A DNA stretch of 32,575 bases from Paracoccaceae bacterium (GCA_014623385.1 JACOMT010000001.1:1-32575), one strand, 5' to 3'; counted from the first letter of the stretch, positions 9,472 through 18,135 are shown. The notes: generated from the letters alone by a model not told the origin. Translations and numbers: made by a program.

Positions 9472-9703
9472 CAGGGGATCCTCCGCCTTGTTTTTTGCCG
9501 AACTGGCGCAAATGGCCATTGGTTTTTGATGAAGGCTATGGAAAACGGAACAACAAAAATGGTCAATTTCGCAAAAGTCAGTTTGATCGCGCACTGCGAC
9601 GCGAAAGTCGCGTCATAATGCGTCACTAATATCATCGATGCGAAATTGTTTGGTTCTTTGCATTCCTCGATCTTTACAAGCAACAAAACGGAGGAAGAAG
9701 TCT
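9472..9703. promoter_or_regulatory. Divergent promoter region with repeated motifs
   Basis: This 232-base gap separates the ThDP gene and the plus-strand gene at 9704. CAATTTCGCA occurs at 9564-9573 and inverted at 9639-9648, centres 75 bases apart. Between them are a perfect dyad, GACGCGA-AAG-TCGCGTC at 9598-9614, and a direct repeat GCGTCA at 9610-9615 and 9620-9625. This density of symmetric elements is typical of a bidirectionally regulated promoter. Confidence 0.65.
9598..9614. promoter_or_regulatory. Perfect dyad, candidate operator
   Basis: Seven-base arms GACGCGA and TCGCGTC are separated by three bases. The dyad sits midway between the two inverted CAATTTCGCA copies. It could bind a dimeric regulator; it is short for a transcription terminator and has no T-run. 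Confidence 0.45.
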
Positions 9704-10405
9704 ATGTCCGTAAGCATCAACGCGGTCCGTAGTCTTAGTTTTGCAGATAGTCACATGTCGGCGATCCTTGTGGAAAACGTCGAGGGATACGAAGCTGATG
9801 GTATCGTGGTCAATTTGTCGACCGAAACGATCTATGTTGAAGGCGAAGTAGACACTCCGGTTCAGCCCTGGCGTTCGGTTATGTTGCGTTCGAAGATCAT
9901 TCGCAAAGCCGACAAAATCGCCGTTCTGAAAATTAAAAACCTTGAGAATCTGGGTGCTGTTTCGCTACGAGGATGGGAATGGTTTGGAGACATATACGAT
10001 GGCTTTCCACGTCAAACACCGCTGTACATGTCGTCCATCGACACTGTGGGTACGGTCACCGAGGACCCTTTTGTCTTTACCCGCGAACGGACCACCGTTG
10101 AGGCCCCGCAGGAATTCGAGATCAAGCTGAAATGCTGGTGGTCGCCCAACGAAACGGATTGCTTTATTCACAACGAACATCCGTTTCTTGAAGTACACAC
10201 TCAGATCCACGGCTACGGCCGCATGCAGAAGTCTCGTGAACGCGACGCTTCGACCGTTTACGAGGATGTCATAATGGCACCCGGGTTCACACATGAGCCG
10301 TTTTGCATCGTCACCGGCAAGAACGAGTGGACCTATCCGTGGCATCGCTATTACACCGACGTCGAAAGCATCTGGCTGGCGGTAGAACTTCACCCGATTA
10401 CCTGA
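9704..10405 (+). CDS. Unrecognised 233-residue protein, possible cupin-like metal protein
   Basis: I do not recognise this family. The ATG at 9704 has a strong GGAGGA site; an earlier in-frame ATG at 9638 has none. The sequence is predicted mostly beta-strand, without signal peptide or membrane segment. A cluster of possible metal ligands is visible: H156, E158, H159, E163, H165 and H169 in HNEHPFLEVHTQIHG, then H197-E198 and H214 in YPWHRYY. The C-terminal block YPWHRYYTDVESIWLAVELH resembles the end of a cupin barrel. It is the first gene of a plus-strand pair with a Gfo/Idh/MocA dehydrogenase and shares a motif-rich divergent promoter with the ThDP gene. An isomerase, lactonase or dioxygenase-like role is possible but not shown. 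Confidence 0.8.
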   Translation: MSVSINAVRSLSFADSHMSAILVENVEGYEADGIVVNLSTETIYVEGEVDTPVQPWRSVMLRSKIIRKADKIAVLKIKNLENLGAVSLRGWEWFGDIYDGFPRQTPLYMSSIDTVGTVTEDPFVFTRERTTVEAPQEFEIKLKCWWSPNETDCFIHNEHPFLEVHTQIHGYGRMQKSRERDASTVYEDVIMAPGFTHEPFCIVTGKNEWTYPWHRYYTDVESIWLAVELHPIT

Positions 10406-10419
10406 GATTGAATGAAGAC

Positions 10420-10455
10420 GGTCGGGCGCACCCTTTTTCCTCCCCGCACCCGACC
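10420..10455 (+). other. Intercistronic stem-loop
   Basis: A 7-bp stem GGTCGGG / CCCGACC encloses 22 bases between the stop at 10405 and the start at 10483. No T-run follows, so it is more likely an mRNA-stability or spacing element than a terminator. Confidence 0.35.
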
Positions 10456-10482
10456 TGCAAAAAAGGCGAGAGGTACGCTGTG

Positions 10483-11484
10483 ATGACAGATCAGGCACTC
10501 AACTGGGGTATTCTCGGCGCAGCTTCCTTCGCGTTAGAACATATGGGCCCGGCAATTCATGCCGCCCAGGGCGCGACGCTGGCCGCGGTAGCTTCGCGCG
10601 GGTTGCGAAACTTAGCAGCATTTCAAGCTCTTGTTCCCGATATTCGCACCTATTCAGGTGATGATGCATACATGGCGTTACTGTCCGATCCGGATATCGA
10701 CGCGGTTTACATCCCGCTACCGAACCACATGCATGTGAATTGGACGCTTAAGGCGCTTGCGGCGGGCAAGTATGTCTTATGTGAAAAACCGATGACCCTG
10801 GAAGGCCGTGAGTTCGATCAGCTGATTGCTGCGTGCGACCGGTCGGGTCTGGTTGCAGCCGAAGCGTTCATGATCCTGCATCACCCGCAATGGGCCTATA
10901 CCCGTCAATTGATTGCCGATGGTGCGATTGGGCGTTTGGCCCGTATCTCCGGGGCTTTTGCGTTTGATAGCCGTGAGGACGTTAACAACATTCGCCATCG
11001 CTCGGAAACCGGCGGTGGAGCACTGCGGGACATAGGCGTTTACACATTTGGCTCTGCCCGGTTTGTGACCGGAGCCGAGCCCGAGGATATCTCGGCCAGA
11101 ATCCGATGGGAAAACAAGGTGGACGCGTATTCTGATGTGTCTGCACGGTTCGGAGACGTCGAATACGCGGCCTACACTACAACGCGAATGTCTTTATTCC
11201 AGGAAATGACCTTTCACGGGGAAGGCGGCTTGATCCGTCTGACCGCCCCGTTCAATCCTGGAACCTACAGGGAAGCTGCGGTCGAATTGCACCGGGATGG
11301 CCATAGCGTTGCCGTCCAGAAATACCCGGCAGTCAATCAGTATGTGCTTCAGGTCGAGGCTTTTGGCCGGGCCGTCAGAGGTGAAGAGTCGTTTCCGGTA
11401 ACCCTCGAGTTTTCGAAGGGCACGCAGTGCGCTATCGATACCGCTTTGAAAAATGGTTCTTCGCTCGCTTGGACGCAGCGTTAG
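10483..11484 (+). CDS. Gfo/Idh/MocA-family NAD(P)-dependent oxidoreductase
   Basis: A 333-residue sugar or cyclitol dehydrogenase-like protein. The N-terminal Rossmann domain starts NWGILGAASFALEHMGPAI with the nucleotide loop at about 9-13. The family motif EKP is at 101-103 in CEKPMTLEG, and the C-terminal domain begins around 125. The segment GGGALRDIGVYTF at 177-189 carries the usual Asp and Tyr of the active site. The ATG at 10483 is preceded by GAGAGG; longer in-frame starts lie inside the preceding gene. It is probably cotranscribed with the gene at 9704 and takes part in oxidation or reduction of the substrate taken up by the transporter upstream. It ends only 3 bases from the convergent TauE-like gene. 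Confidence 0.9.
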   Translation: MTDQALNWGILGAASFALEHMGPAIHAAQGATLAAVASRGLRNLAAFQALVPDIRTYSGDDAYMALLSDPDIDAVYIPLPNHMHVNWTLKALAAGKYVLCEKPMTLEGREFDQLIAACDRSGLVAAEAFMILHHPQWAYTRQLIADGAIGRLARISGAFAFDSREDVNNIRHRSETGGGALRDIGVYTFGSARFVTGAEPEDISARIRWENKVDAYSDVSARFGDVEYAAYTTTRMSLFQEMTFHGEGGLIRLTAPFNPGTYREAAVELHRDGHSVAVQKYPAVNQYVLQVEAFGRAVRGEESFPVTLEFSKGTQCAIDTALKNGSSLAWTQR

Positions 11485-11487
11485 GCG

Positions 11488-12227
11488 CTACATAGTGAAT
11501 GCCGAATAGGCTATCCGCGCCGCAAGCAGTGCCAGCAACAGCAAGATTGCCTTGTCAAAGCCCTCTGGCGTCAGACGCTCGGCAAGTTTGGCACCGATTG
11601 GCATGAACAGAACCAAAGGGATCAACGCCAGAGCGCTGATCGCAAGCAGGTCAGGTGTCAGCAACCCGATTGAGAACAGGGTCGGTAGTTGGACGAAAGA
11701 CATGGCTGCGAAGGACGAATTGTTCGCGTGGAAAGTTCAATGCATTCAGAAAGCTGACCGAAACTGGTGCAGACACGCCCGCAGCACCTTGCAGGATGCC
11801 ACCCAAAATACCCAAAGGGACAACCAATGACCGCACCCGAGTGGTTGCCAAGCCTGCCTCAGGGCGCGTCAGCCTTAGGGCGATGTAAAGGACTACGGTT
11901 ACGGTCAAGACCGTCATCAAGGTTTTGTCACTGGCGATTTTCAGCGCGAAGGTCCCGATGGTCGCCCCAAACGCACCAGATAATACAAACTTGATTGTCC
12001 AGGCCGGGTCTTTTCGAAAGAACCGACAAGTCCAGACCTGAAGCAGATTGGTACAAAGGTTCGGCAAAGCAAGAGCCGCTACAGCCAGCCTGACATCAAA
12101 GAATGCCGCGATGACAGGGACCGCAACAATTTGGAGTCCCTGCCCCGGTTGCCCCTTTGAGCAATCCCCCGAATGCGAGGGATACCCCAATCACAATGGC
12201 GGCCTGCAGGTCAATAACTTGAGACAT
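11488..12227 (-). pseudogene. TauE/SafE-family permease, two single-base insertions
   Basis: An integral membrane anion exporter-like protein, intact only after correction. Reading from ATG 12227 (GAGG upstream) gives VIGVSLAFGGLLKGATGAGTP, then one extra base in the AAA run (plus-strand T run 12130-12132) shifts the frame to IVAVPVIAAFFDVRLAVAAL. A second extra base near 11710 separates FPREQFVL from AAMSFVQLPTLFS. Removing both leaves 738 bases, exactly 246 codons, and one continuous 245-residue protein with about eight hydrophobic segments and both TauE/SafE half-repeats. Known members export sulfite, sulfoacetate or other organic anions. Its place beside an HpsN-like dehydrogenase is suggestive, but it also diverges from the hydantoinase operon. 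Both lesions are single-base, one in a homopolymer, so sequencing error remains possible. Confidence 0.85.
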
Positions 12228-12399
12228 CGCAGTAATCCTCGCTCGTCTTGAGAGTCGAAAGAATCGTTTATACTGTTTTTTTTAGTTTCGTAACTCCCTT
12301 TTTATGTACGCTATCATCATGGTTTTCAACAGAAAAAATTATTGACGCGCTTCGCTTTTTTAATTTACTTTATCGTTATAGTAATAAACGGATGATCTC
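12228..12399. promoter_or_regulatory. AT-rich divergent promoter region
   Basis: This gap between the TauE-like gene and the hydantoinase operon is clearly richer in A and T than its surroundings. It holds an imperfect inverted pair at its two ends, CGTTTATACT at 12265-12274 and, on the other strand, CGTTTATTACT at 12380-12390. A TTGACG at 12342-12347 with TTTACT 16 bases further could be a sigma-70 promoter for the plus-strand operon. These assignments are by eye only. Confidence 0.5.
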
Positions 12400-14487
12400 G
12401 TGCGGATAGGCATAGACATAGGCGGAACATTCACTGACGTTGTGGCTCAGAAACCTGGAGAACGGGTTGCCCTCAAAGTGCCGAGTACGCCAAGCGTGCC
12501 AGAGTTGGCGGTTTTAGAGGGTATCACCCGCGCGCTGGCCGCGTTGGGTGTGCGCCCTCAGGACGTGACAAATGTATTTCATGGAACAACCGTAGGCTCG
12601 AACACTCTTCTACAACGTGTTGGCAGCCAAACTGGCCTGATCACCACTTCGGGCTTTAGGGACGTTCTGGAAATCGGGCGCCTCAGGACGCCAGATATGT
12701 TCAACCTGACATGGGCTAAACCCGAACCCTTGGTGCGTCGACGCCACCGTCTAGAGGTCGCGGAACGCATCGACGCAAGCGGTACGGTTATCCAAGATCT
12801 CGACGAAGAACAATTGCGGGACGCGGCTCGGTTCTTCATTTCGGAAGGGGTTGAAGCTGTCGCGATCTGCTTCATCAACTCCTACGTCAACCCGCAGCAT
12901 GAGCAGCGCGCAGCAGCCATTCTGCGGAGCGGGTTCGCTGGGCTGGAAGTCTCTGTCTCGACCGAAATTCTACCGGTTGCGCGTGAGTATGAGCGGACCT
13001 CGACCGCCTGCGTTAACGCCTACGTAAAGAAAGAACTGGGCGGGTATCTGCTGCGGCTGGAACAGGGCATTCGTGAACTTGGCGTTGACGCACCAATCTA
13101 TGTTTCAAACTCAAATGGCGGCGTGGGATCGATCCGTGTCGCGCGCGAACAGCCCGTTTTCTTCATTTCCTCGGGCCGTTCGGCTGGAGCTGTCGGAGCG
13201 CAGCGGCTTGGCGCGCAGCAAAACCGCTCGAACCTGATCGCCTTTGACATGGGCGGCACAACCGCGTCGGCCTCGTTGGTACAAAATGGGTCATTGATCC
13301 GCACCGACGAATACGAGTTCCGCGCAGGTATTTCTACGCCAAGCCGCTTTATCAAAGCAGGCGGTTACTTGATGCGGGTTCCGGCGATTGATGTGGCCGA
13401 AGTCGGCTCAGGCGCAGGGTCAATCGCGCATATTGATGACGGCGGCTTGCTTGAGGTCGGTCCACGTTCTGCCGGCGCAGAACCTGGACCAGCCTGTTAT
13501 GGCAAAGGTGGAACCAAGCCCACGGTAACAGACGCAAATGTCGCGCTGGGTTACCTGTCTGGCGGGTTGGCGGGTTCAACGTTGACGCTGGACAGCGCTC
13601 TGTCGAAGGCGGCAATCGACGAACACATCGCTGGCCCATTGAAGGTTGATATGATCGAAGCAGCCTTTGGCATCCGACAAATTGTTACCGTCAACATGGC
13701 ACGTGCGATCCGGGCCGTAACCGTAGAACGCGGCGTTGATCCCCGCGATTTTGACCTGCTCGCATTCGGGGGATCAGGTCCGGTTCATGCCTGTGATCTG
13801 GCCCGTACCATGGGGATTGAGCGGATCGTGTTCCCACAGGCACCGGGTGTGTTCACCGCGACCGGATTGCTGGGATCCCGTCAGGAAATCTACAGCACTG
13901 CCGTCATCGGTCGGGTTCTGTCAGACGTGACGGGTGAGGCGTTCAAACAGCACCAATCCCGCCTGATTGGCGCGGCCGTGCAAAAAATGACTGCCGAAGG
14001 TGCCGCGTCTGATCAGCTTGGGTTCGAGTTTGAGCTGGACCTTAGGTTTGTTGAACAGGACGGGACCCTTGCGATCCCAGCTCCGGGCCCAGATGACGTT
14101 TTTGATCCGAACTCTTTGCGCGCCTCATTCCTCGAGGCCTATCGCGACGTCTACGGATATGCCTCGACCGATGCGGTCGAAGCCGTCAATCTCCGTCTGA
14201 CCTGTTTCGTGAAGGACGCACAGATCACAGAAGCCTCCACGCCAGAACCGACAAAGCAGCTTGGATCGCAATCCGTTCGTTCCGTTTACTTCGGTCCGGA
14301 TTTGGGCTGGCAAGACGCCCCGGTTTACCAACTCGGTCGTCAACCAAACTTTCTGGAGGGCCCGGCCATCGTCGCGACGGACGACAGCACCATTGTTATT
14401 GCACCGGACTTCCGTCTTGAAACAGGGTCTGATGGCTCTTTGACCGCGCAGTATCATTCTGCCCGCTCCGAAAGGATTGCATCGTGA
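12400..14487 (+). CDS. Hydantoinase/oxoprolinase family protein, subunit A
   Basis: ATP-dependent ring-opening or carboxylating enzyme subunit of the HyuA / 5-oxoprolinase / acetone carboxylase superfamily, 695 residues, the usual length. The N-terminus RIGIDIGGTFTDVV is the actin-like phosphate-binding start. A second phosphate-type motif FDMGGTTASASLV lies near 283-295, and GVDPRDFDLLAFGGSGPVHA near 445-465 is a family signature. A GTG start at 12400 is used; no earlier homologous residues are present and the ribosome site is weak. It overlaps the B subunit by 4 bases (GTGA), implying a fixed ratio. The substrate could be a hydantoin, a lactam, oxoproline or a ketone; context with a sugar isomerase and a sugar-acid-type dehydratase does not settle this. 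Confidence 0.93.
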   Translation: MRIGIDIGGTFTDVVAQKPGERVALKVPSTPSVPELAVLEGITRALAALGVRPQDVTNVFHGTTVGSNTLLQRVGSQTGLITTSGFRDVLEIGRLRTPDMFNLTWAKPEPLVRRRHRLEVAERIDASGTVIQDLDEEQLRDAARFFISEGVEAVAICFINSYVNPQHEQRAAAILRSGFAGLEVSVSTEILPVAREYERTSTACVNAYVKKELGGYLLRLEQGIRELGVDAPIYVSNSNGGVGSIRVAREQPVFFISSGRSAGAVGAQRLGAQQNRSNLIAFDMGGTTASASLVQNGSLIRTDEYEFRAGISTPSRFIKAGGYLMRVPAIDVAEVGSGAGSIAHIDDGGLLEVGPRSAGAEPGPACYGKGGTKPTVTDANVALGYLSGGLAGSTLTLDSALSKAAIDEHIAGPLKVDMIEAAFGIRQIVTVNMARAIRAVTVERGVDPRDFDLLAFGGSGPVHACDLARTMGIERIVFPQAPGVFTATGLLGSRQEIYSTAVIGRVLSDVTGEAFKQHQSRLIGAAVQKMTAEGAASDQLGFEFELDLRFVEQDGTLAIPAPGPDDVFDPNSLRASFLEAYRDVYGYASTDAVEAVNLRLTCFVKDAQITEASTPEPTKQLGSQSVRSVYFGPDLGWQDAPVYQLGRQPNFLEGPAIVATDDSTIVIAPDFRLETGSDGSLTAQYHSARSERIAS

Positions 14488-16208
14488 GCAAAGTCGAACC
14501 CGTTACCTTTGCCATAATCAAGAGTGGCCTGGATATGATCGTTGATGAAATGGCCTATACCGTCATGCGGACGGCTAGATCCTCTATTGTTCGGGACGTC
14601 CTGGATTACTCCGTTACGCTCTGTGATCGCGACGGTCGCATCCTGACGCAAGCAAAGACCGTTGCCTTGCATTTGGGTGCCGTACCAGACGGGATCGAGG
14701 CGTTGTTGGCTCGCCACAAAATCGAAACGATGAAAGAAGGCGACGTCTTCATTCTTAACGACCCCTATGAGGGCGGGATGCATTTGCCGGACATTTTCAT
14801 GTTTCGGCCGATTTTCAAGGATAGTAGGGTTTTCGCTTTTTCGGTTGTCATTGCGCACCACACAGATGTGGGTGGGCGCGTTGCAGGCTCAAACGCCGCG
14901 GATTCAACCGAGATTTTTCAGGAAGGTCTGCGGATCGCGCCAATGCGGTTGTTTGAGGCTGGAAAGCCCAATGAAACCCTGTTCGACATTATCCGGCACA
15001 ATGTACGCCTTCCCGATCTGGTTGTTGGCGACTTGGAGGCTCAATTGGCCACCTGTCTTGTTGGAGAGCGTGAAATCCAGAAACTCGCCGACCGCTATGG
15101 CCCAGAAACGCTGTACCTGTATTTCGATGCGCTGATCGACTACGGAGAGCGCCTGACTCGGCAGACTATTTCGGATTGGCCTAACGGAACCTATCAGTTC
15201 ACTGATTATATCGACGGTGATGGAATGGTTGATCAGGCCATCCTGATCGTATGCAGCATCACGGTCAAGGACGGTGCTGTAAGCATTGACTTTGAAGGTT
15301 CGTCACCACAGGTCAAAGGTGCGATCAACTCGACGCTTTCGTTTGTTAAATCAGCATCTTACCTCGCCGTGCGCTGCGTACTTGACCAAGACGTTCCAAA
15401 CAATGCCGGTGTCTATCGCTGCATAAACGTGAGCGCACCGGACGGAAGTGTTCTCAATCCGCTCAGCCCAGCCCCGGTGGCAGCCCGCGCTCTTACAGGC
15501 TATCGCGTTGTTGACACGGTCATGGGCGCGCTTGCCAAAATCACTCCGGAACGGGTGCGGGCTGCAGGCGAAGGCGGCAACACAGTGGTCGCGTTCGGAG
15601 GGTATGACAGCCAAACGCGTGAGCCCTTTGTCATGGTCGACATGATCAATGGCGCATGGGGCGGCGGGTACGATGTGGATGGTGTCGATGGTGTCACCAA
15701 CCCGTCGCAAAACATGTCAAACCTGCCGGTTGAGACGATGGAAGCGCGCTATCCGCTGCGGATTGATGAATATGGGTTCAGAGCAGACTCCGGCGGTGCA
15801 GGGAAGCACCGAGGTGGCTTGGGTCTGGTCAGAAAATACACCTTGCTGGCTGATAGCGCAGTTCTTCAAGTCCGCGCTGATCGGGTGGACCATCGCCCCT
15901 ACGGCCTGCGCGGCGGTCTGCCAGGCGCGTCCAGCGAAAACTATTTTTCCCAAGGCCATGACGAACTGACGTCTATGCCTCCGAAGTTTACACGCGAAGT
16001 GCAGGAGGGCGCGACAATCCTGCACCATCAGGCCGGTGCAGGCGGATATGGTGATCCTATGACACGTGATCCCGCCAAAGTGGCGTGGGACGTTGCCGAA
16101 GAAAAAATCTCTCGAGATGCGGCCGCGAGCGAGTACGGCGTGATCCTGCACGACGAAGGCTTTGAAGTCGATCACGTCGCTACCGAAGCCCGGAGAGCCC
16201 AAGCATGA
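14484..16208 (+). CDS. Hydantoinase/oxoprolinase family protein, subunit B
   Basis: Partner subunit HyuB, 574 residues. The start SKVEPVTFAIIKSGLDMIVDEM and the motif VILNDPYEGGMHLPDI-like stretch (FILNDPYEGGMHLPD, about 91-105) are characteristic. AHHTDVGGRVAG follows near 130 and carries His residues conserved in the superfamily, where the related acetone carboxylase uses them for metal binding. The C-terminus has GAGGYGDPMTRDP, also a family mark. The GTG start lies in the stop of subunit A and the stop overlaps the next gene by 4 bases, so the three genes are translationally coupled. Together A and B are expected to use ATP to hydrolyse a cyclic amide or related bond. Confidence 0.93.
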   Translation: MSKVEPVTFAIIKSGLDMIVDEMAYTVMRTARSSIVRDVLDYSVTLCDRDGRILTQAKTVALHLGAVPDGIEALLARHKIETMKEGDVFILNDPYEGGMHLPDIFMFRPIFKDSRVFAFSVVIAHHTDVGGRVAGSNAADSTEIFQEGLRIAPMRLFEAGKPNETLFDIIRHNVRLPDLVVGDLEAQLATCLVGEREIQKLADRYGPETLYLYFDALIDYGERLTRQTISDWPNGTYQFTDYIDGDGMVDQAILIVCSITVKDGAVSIDFEGSSPQVKGAINSTLSFVKSASYLAVRCVLDQDVPNNAGVYRCINVSAPDGSVLNPLSPAPVAARALTGYRVVDTVMGALAKITPERVRAAGEGGNTVVAFGGYDSQTREPFVMVDMINGAWGGGYDVDGVDGVTNPSQNMSNLPVETMEARYPLRIDEYGFRADSGGAGKHRGGLGLVRKYTLLADSAVLQVRADRVDHRPYGLRGGLPGASSENYFSQGHDELTSMPPKFTREVQEGATILHHQAGAGGYGDPMTRDPAKVAWDVAEEKISRDAAASEYGVILHDEGFEVDHVATEARRAQA

Positions 16209-17077
16209 CGGGATGGCGGTTTGCGATAAACCAGATTACGACGCCATCGCTTGCGTGTGGTCCGGCCATAGATCTTTACGCGCGAAACGGTATTCACGGC
16301 ATCGCGTATTGGGTCGATCATGCGCGCGAGTCTGGTGGGACAGCAACCGTTGCAAAACATGCTGCCGATGCAGGTAGCTTTGCCGCATCGTTATGCACCA
16401 GCAGCTGGATGACCGAAGGCAACCTTGAGCAGGCCATCGAAGAAAACAAGCTCCGGCTGGACATGGCCGCAGAACTGGGCGCGCCGGTTCTGGTCATGGT
16501 TGTCGGAGGTGCAACGAAAGCCAATAGCAATATCGCGTTGGATCGCAATCGTGTCAGTGACGGTCTGGCCGCCTTGTGTGATCATGGCAAAAATGTCGGA
16601 GTTTCCATCGGATTAGAGCCGTTGCACCCGATGTATGCGGCCTCACGGTCCTGCCTGAACACCTATGCCCAGTGTCATGAGTTGATGCTGCAGTTAGGTC
16701 CCGCGACATCGTTGGTGCCAGATATCTACCACTGCTGGTGGGATCCTGGTTTTCTGTCGCATTTGTCATCCACCAACCCTGACAGAATTTCGACCTTCCA
16801 CCTGTGCGACTGGCTTTCAGACACACGCAATTTTCGTGACCGCGGCATGGTGGGGGATGGCATCGCCGATATCGCCGGTACCCTCAACACTTTGGCTCAG
16901 ATCGGCTACCAGGGTGACTTCGAACTTGAGATCTTCTCCAAACTGGATTGGTGGAAACGCGATCCGGAAGACGTGGTTCGCATCGCCGCGGAACGGTGTC
17001 TGCCGTTGCTGGCGGCGCATAAACCATCCGAATTAAACCAAAATACGAAACCGAGAGTGGAGGAACTGAAATGCTAA
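16205..17077 (+). CDS. Sugar phosphate isomerase/epimerase family protein (TIM barrel)
   Basis: A 290-residue xylose-isomerase-like TIM barrel (AP endonuclease 2 superfamily). Metal-ligand candidates appear at the usual strand ends: Glu in IGLEPLHPMY near 140, Asp in LVPDIYHCWWDPG near 178, His in FHLCDW near 207, and Glu in FELEIFSKLDWW near 245. Such proteins isomerise or epimerise sugars, hydroxypyruvate, inosose or keto acids. It overlaps HyuB by 4 bases and the TRAP binding-protein gene by 7 bases, so it belongs to the same transcript. A decayed member of the same superfamily lies at 25232-26116. The substrate is not known. Confidence 0.88.
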   Translation: MTGWRFAINQITTPSLACGPAIDLYARNGIHGIAYWVDHARESGGTATVAKHAADAGSFAASLCTSSWMTEGNLEQAIEENKLRLDMAAELGAPVLVMVVGGATKANSNIALDRNRVSDGLAALCDHGKNVGVSIGLEPLHPMYAASRSCLNTYAQCHELMLQLGPATSLVPDIYHCWWDPGFLSHLSSTNPDRISTFHLCDWLSDTRNFRDRGMVGDGIADIAGTLNTLAQIGYQGDFELEIFSKLDWWKRDPEDVVRIAAERCLPLLAAHKPSELNQNTKPRVEELKC

Positions 17078-18081
17078 AGAAATCTGTCATGGCCCTGACG
17101 GCCATTGGAGTGATGGGGTTGACTGCACCTGTGGTATCCGCTCAGGACTACGTTGCGAAAATCGGGCATTTCGACCCACCGACAACCGCGCGACATCTGA
17201 CTTTGCTGGATGTCGCCACAGCCGTATCCGAGGCAACGGATGGTGCGGTTGAATTGCAGATTTTCCCGTCATCACAGCTCGGCAATCCGCGTGAAACCAT
17301 TGAGGGCATTCAACTTGGAACAATCGAAGGAGGATCGGTTCCGGCGGCCTTCCTAACCGGGTTCAACCCCGCCGTTGCGATCTTTGACATTCCCTACGTC
17401 ATGCCCAACGACCGCGAGCTCGCCCAAAAGCTGCGCACCGGGCCGTTTGGTGACGCCGTTCTGGATACCTTTGCAGACAAAGGGTTTGTCGCTTTGGATA
17501 TCTGGGCAAATGGGCGCAAGGCGTTCACATCGAACAAAGATATCACCAATCCCGACAGCTTTGATGATCAGCGCTTTCGCGTGATGAACTCCAACATCCT
17601 GTTGACTCAGTTCGACGCATTGGGCGCTTCGGCCATCACACTGCCGTTTGCGGAACTCTACACTGCGCTGCAAAATGGTGTTGTCGACGGGCAGGAAAAC
17701 CCGCTAGATATCATTGAACGCATGCGCTTCTACGAGGTTCAGAACAACCTGTACGTCACCGATCACGGTGCAATTGAGGACGTTGTGATCTTCAACCCTG
17801 GCTGGTGGTCGAGCTTGCCCGCCGAGCATCAGGAAACAATCACACGCATCGTCCAAGAGCACAGCCCGGTCATGGATCAGCGCAAAACCGCGGACGAGGC
17901 AGCCTCGCTAGATACGCTGCGCGAGTTGGGGATGAATGTTGTGATCGCGGGCGATGAAGAGCGCGCCGAAATCCGCAACCGCGCCTATGAGCCAGCCAAA
18001 GCCGCGTATATCGAACGCGCCGGTGACGTGGGGCAGTCCCTGATCACGGTGTACGAAGGTGAATTGGCGAAATTGCAGTAA
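17071..18081 (+). CDS. TRAP transporter solute-binding protein (DctP type)
   Basis: Periplasmic binding protein, 336 residues, of a TRAP importer. A clear Sec signal peptide spans the first 24 residues, ending in VVSA before QDYVAKIG. The segment FRVMNSNILLTQFDALGASAITLPF contains the Arg that in this family pairs with the carboxylate of the ligand, followed by ELYTALQNGVVDGQENPLDI (about 185-220), the family signature. The ATG has GGAGGAAC upstream. This implies an organic acid substrate. It is part of the hydantoinase operon, with the membrane subunits directly downstream. Confidence 0.95.
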   Translation: MLKKSVMALTAIGVMGLTAPVVSAQDYVAKIGHFDPPTTARHLTLLDVATAVSEATDGAVELQIFPSSQLGNPRETIEGIQLGTIEGGSVPAAFLTGFNPAVAIFDIPYVMPNDRELAQKLRTGPFGDAVLDTFADKGFVALDIWANGRKAFTSNKDITNPDSFDDQRFRVMNSNILLTQFDALGASAITLPFAELYTALQNGVVDGQENPLDIIERMRFYEVQNNLYVTDHGAIEDVVIFNPGWWSSLPAEHQETITRIVQEHSPVMDQRKTADEAASLDTLRELGMNVVIAGDEERAEIRNRAYEPAKAAYIERAGDVGQSLITVYEGELAKLQ

Positions 18082-18135
18082 AAGATCGCTGCGCCGGGTC
18101 GCCAAGCAATGGTCCGGCGCAAGCGGAATACTTCA

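Noticed and set aside
12400-16208. Acetone carboxylase alpha/beta subunits
   Set aside because: No gamma subunit gene is present and the lengths and order fit hydantoinase/oxoprolinase A and B better.
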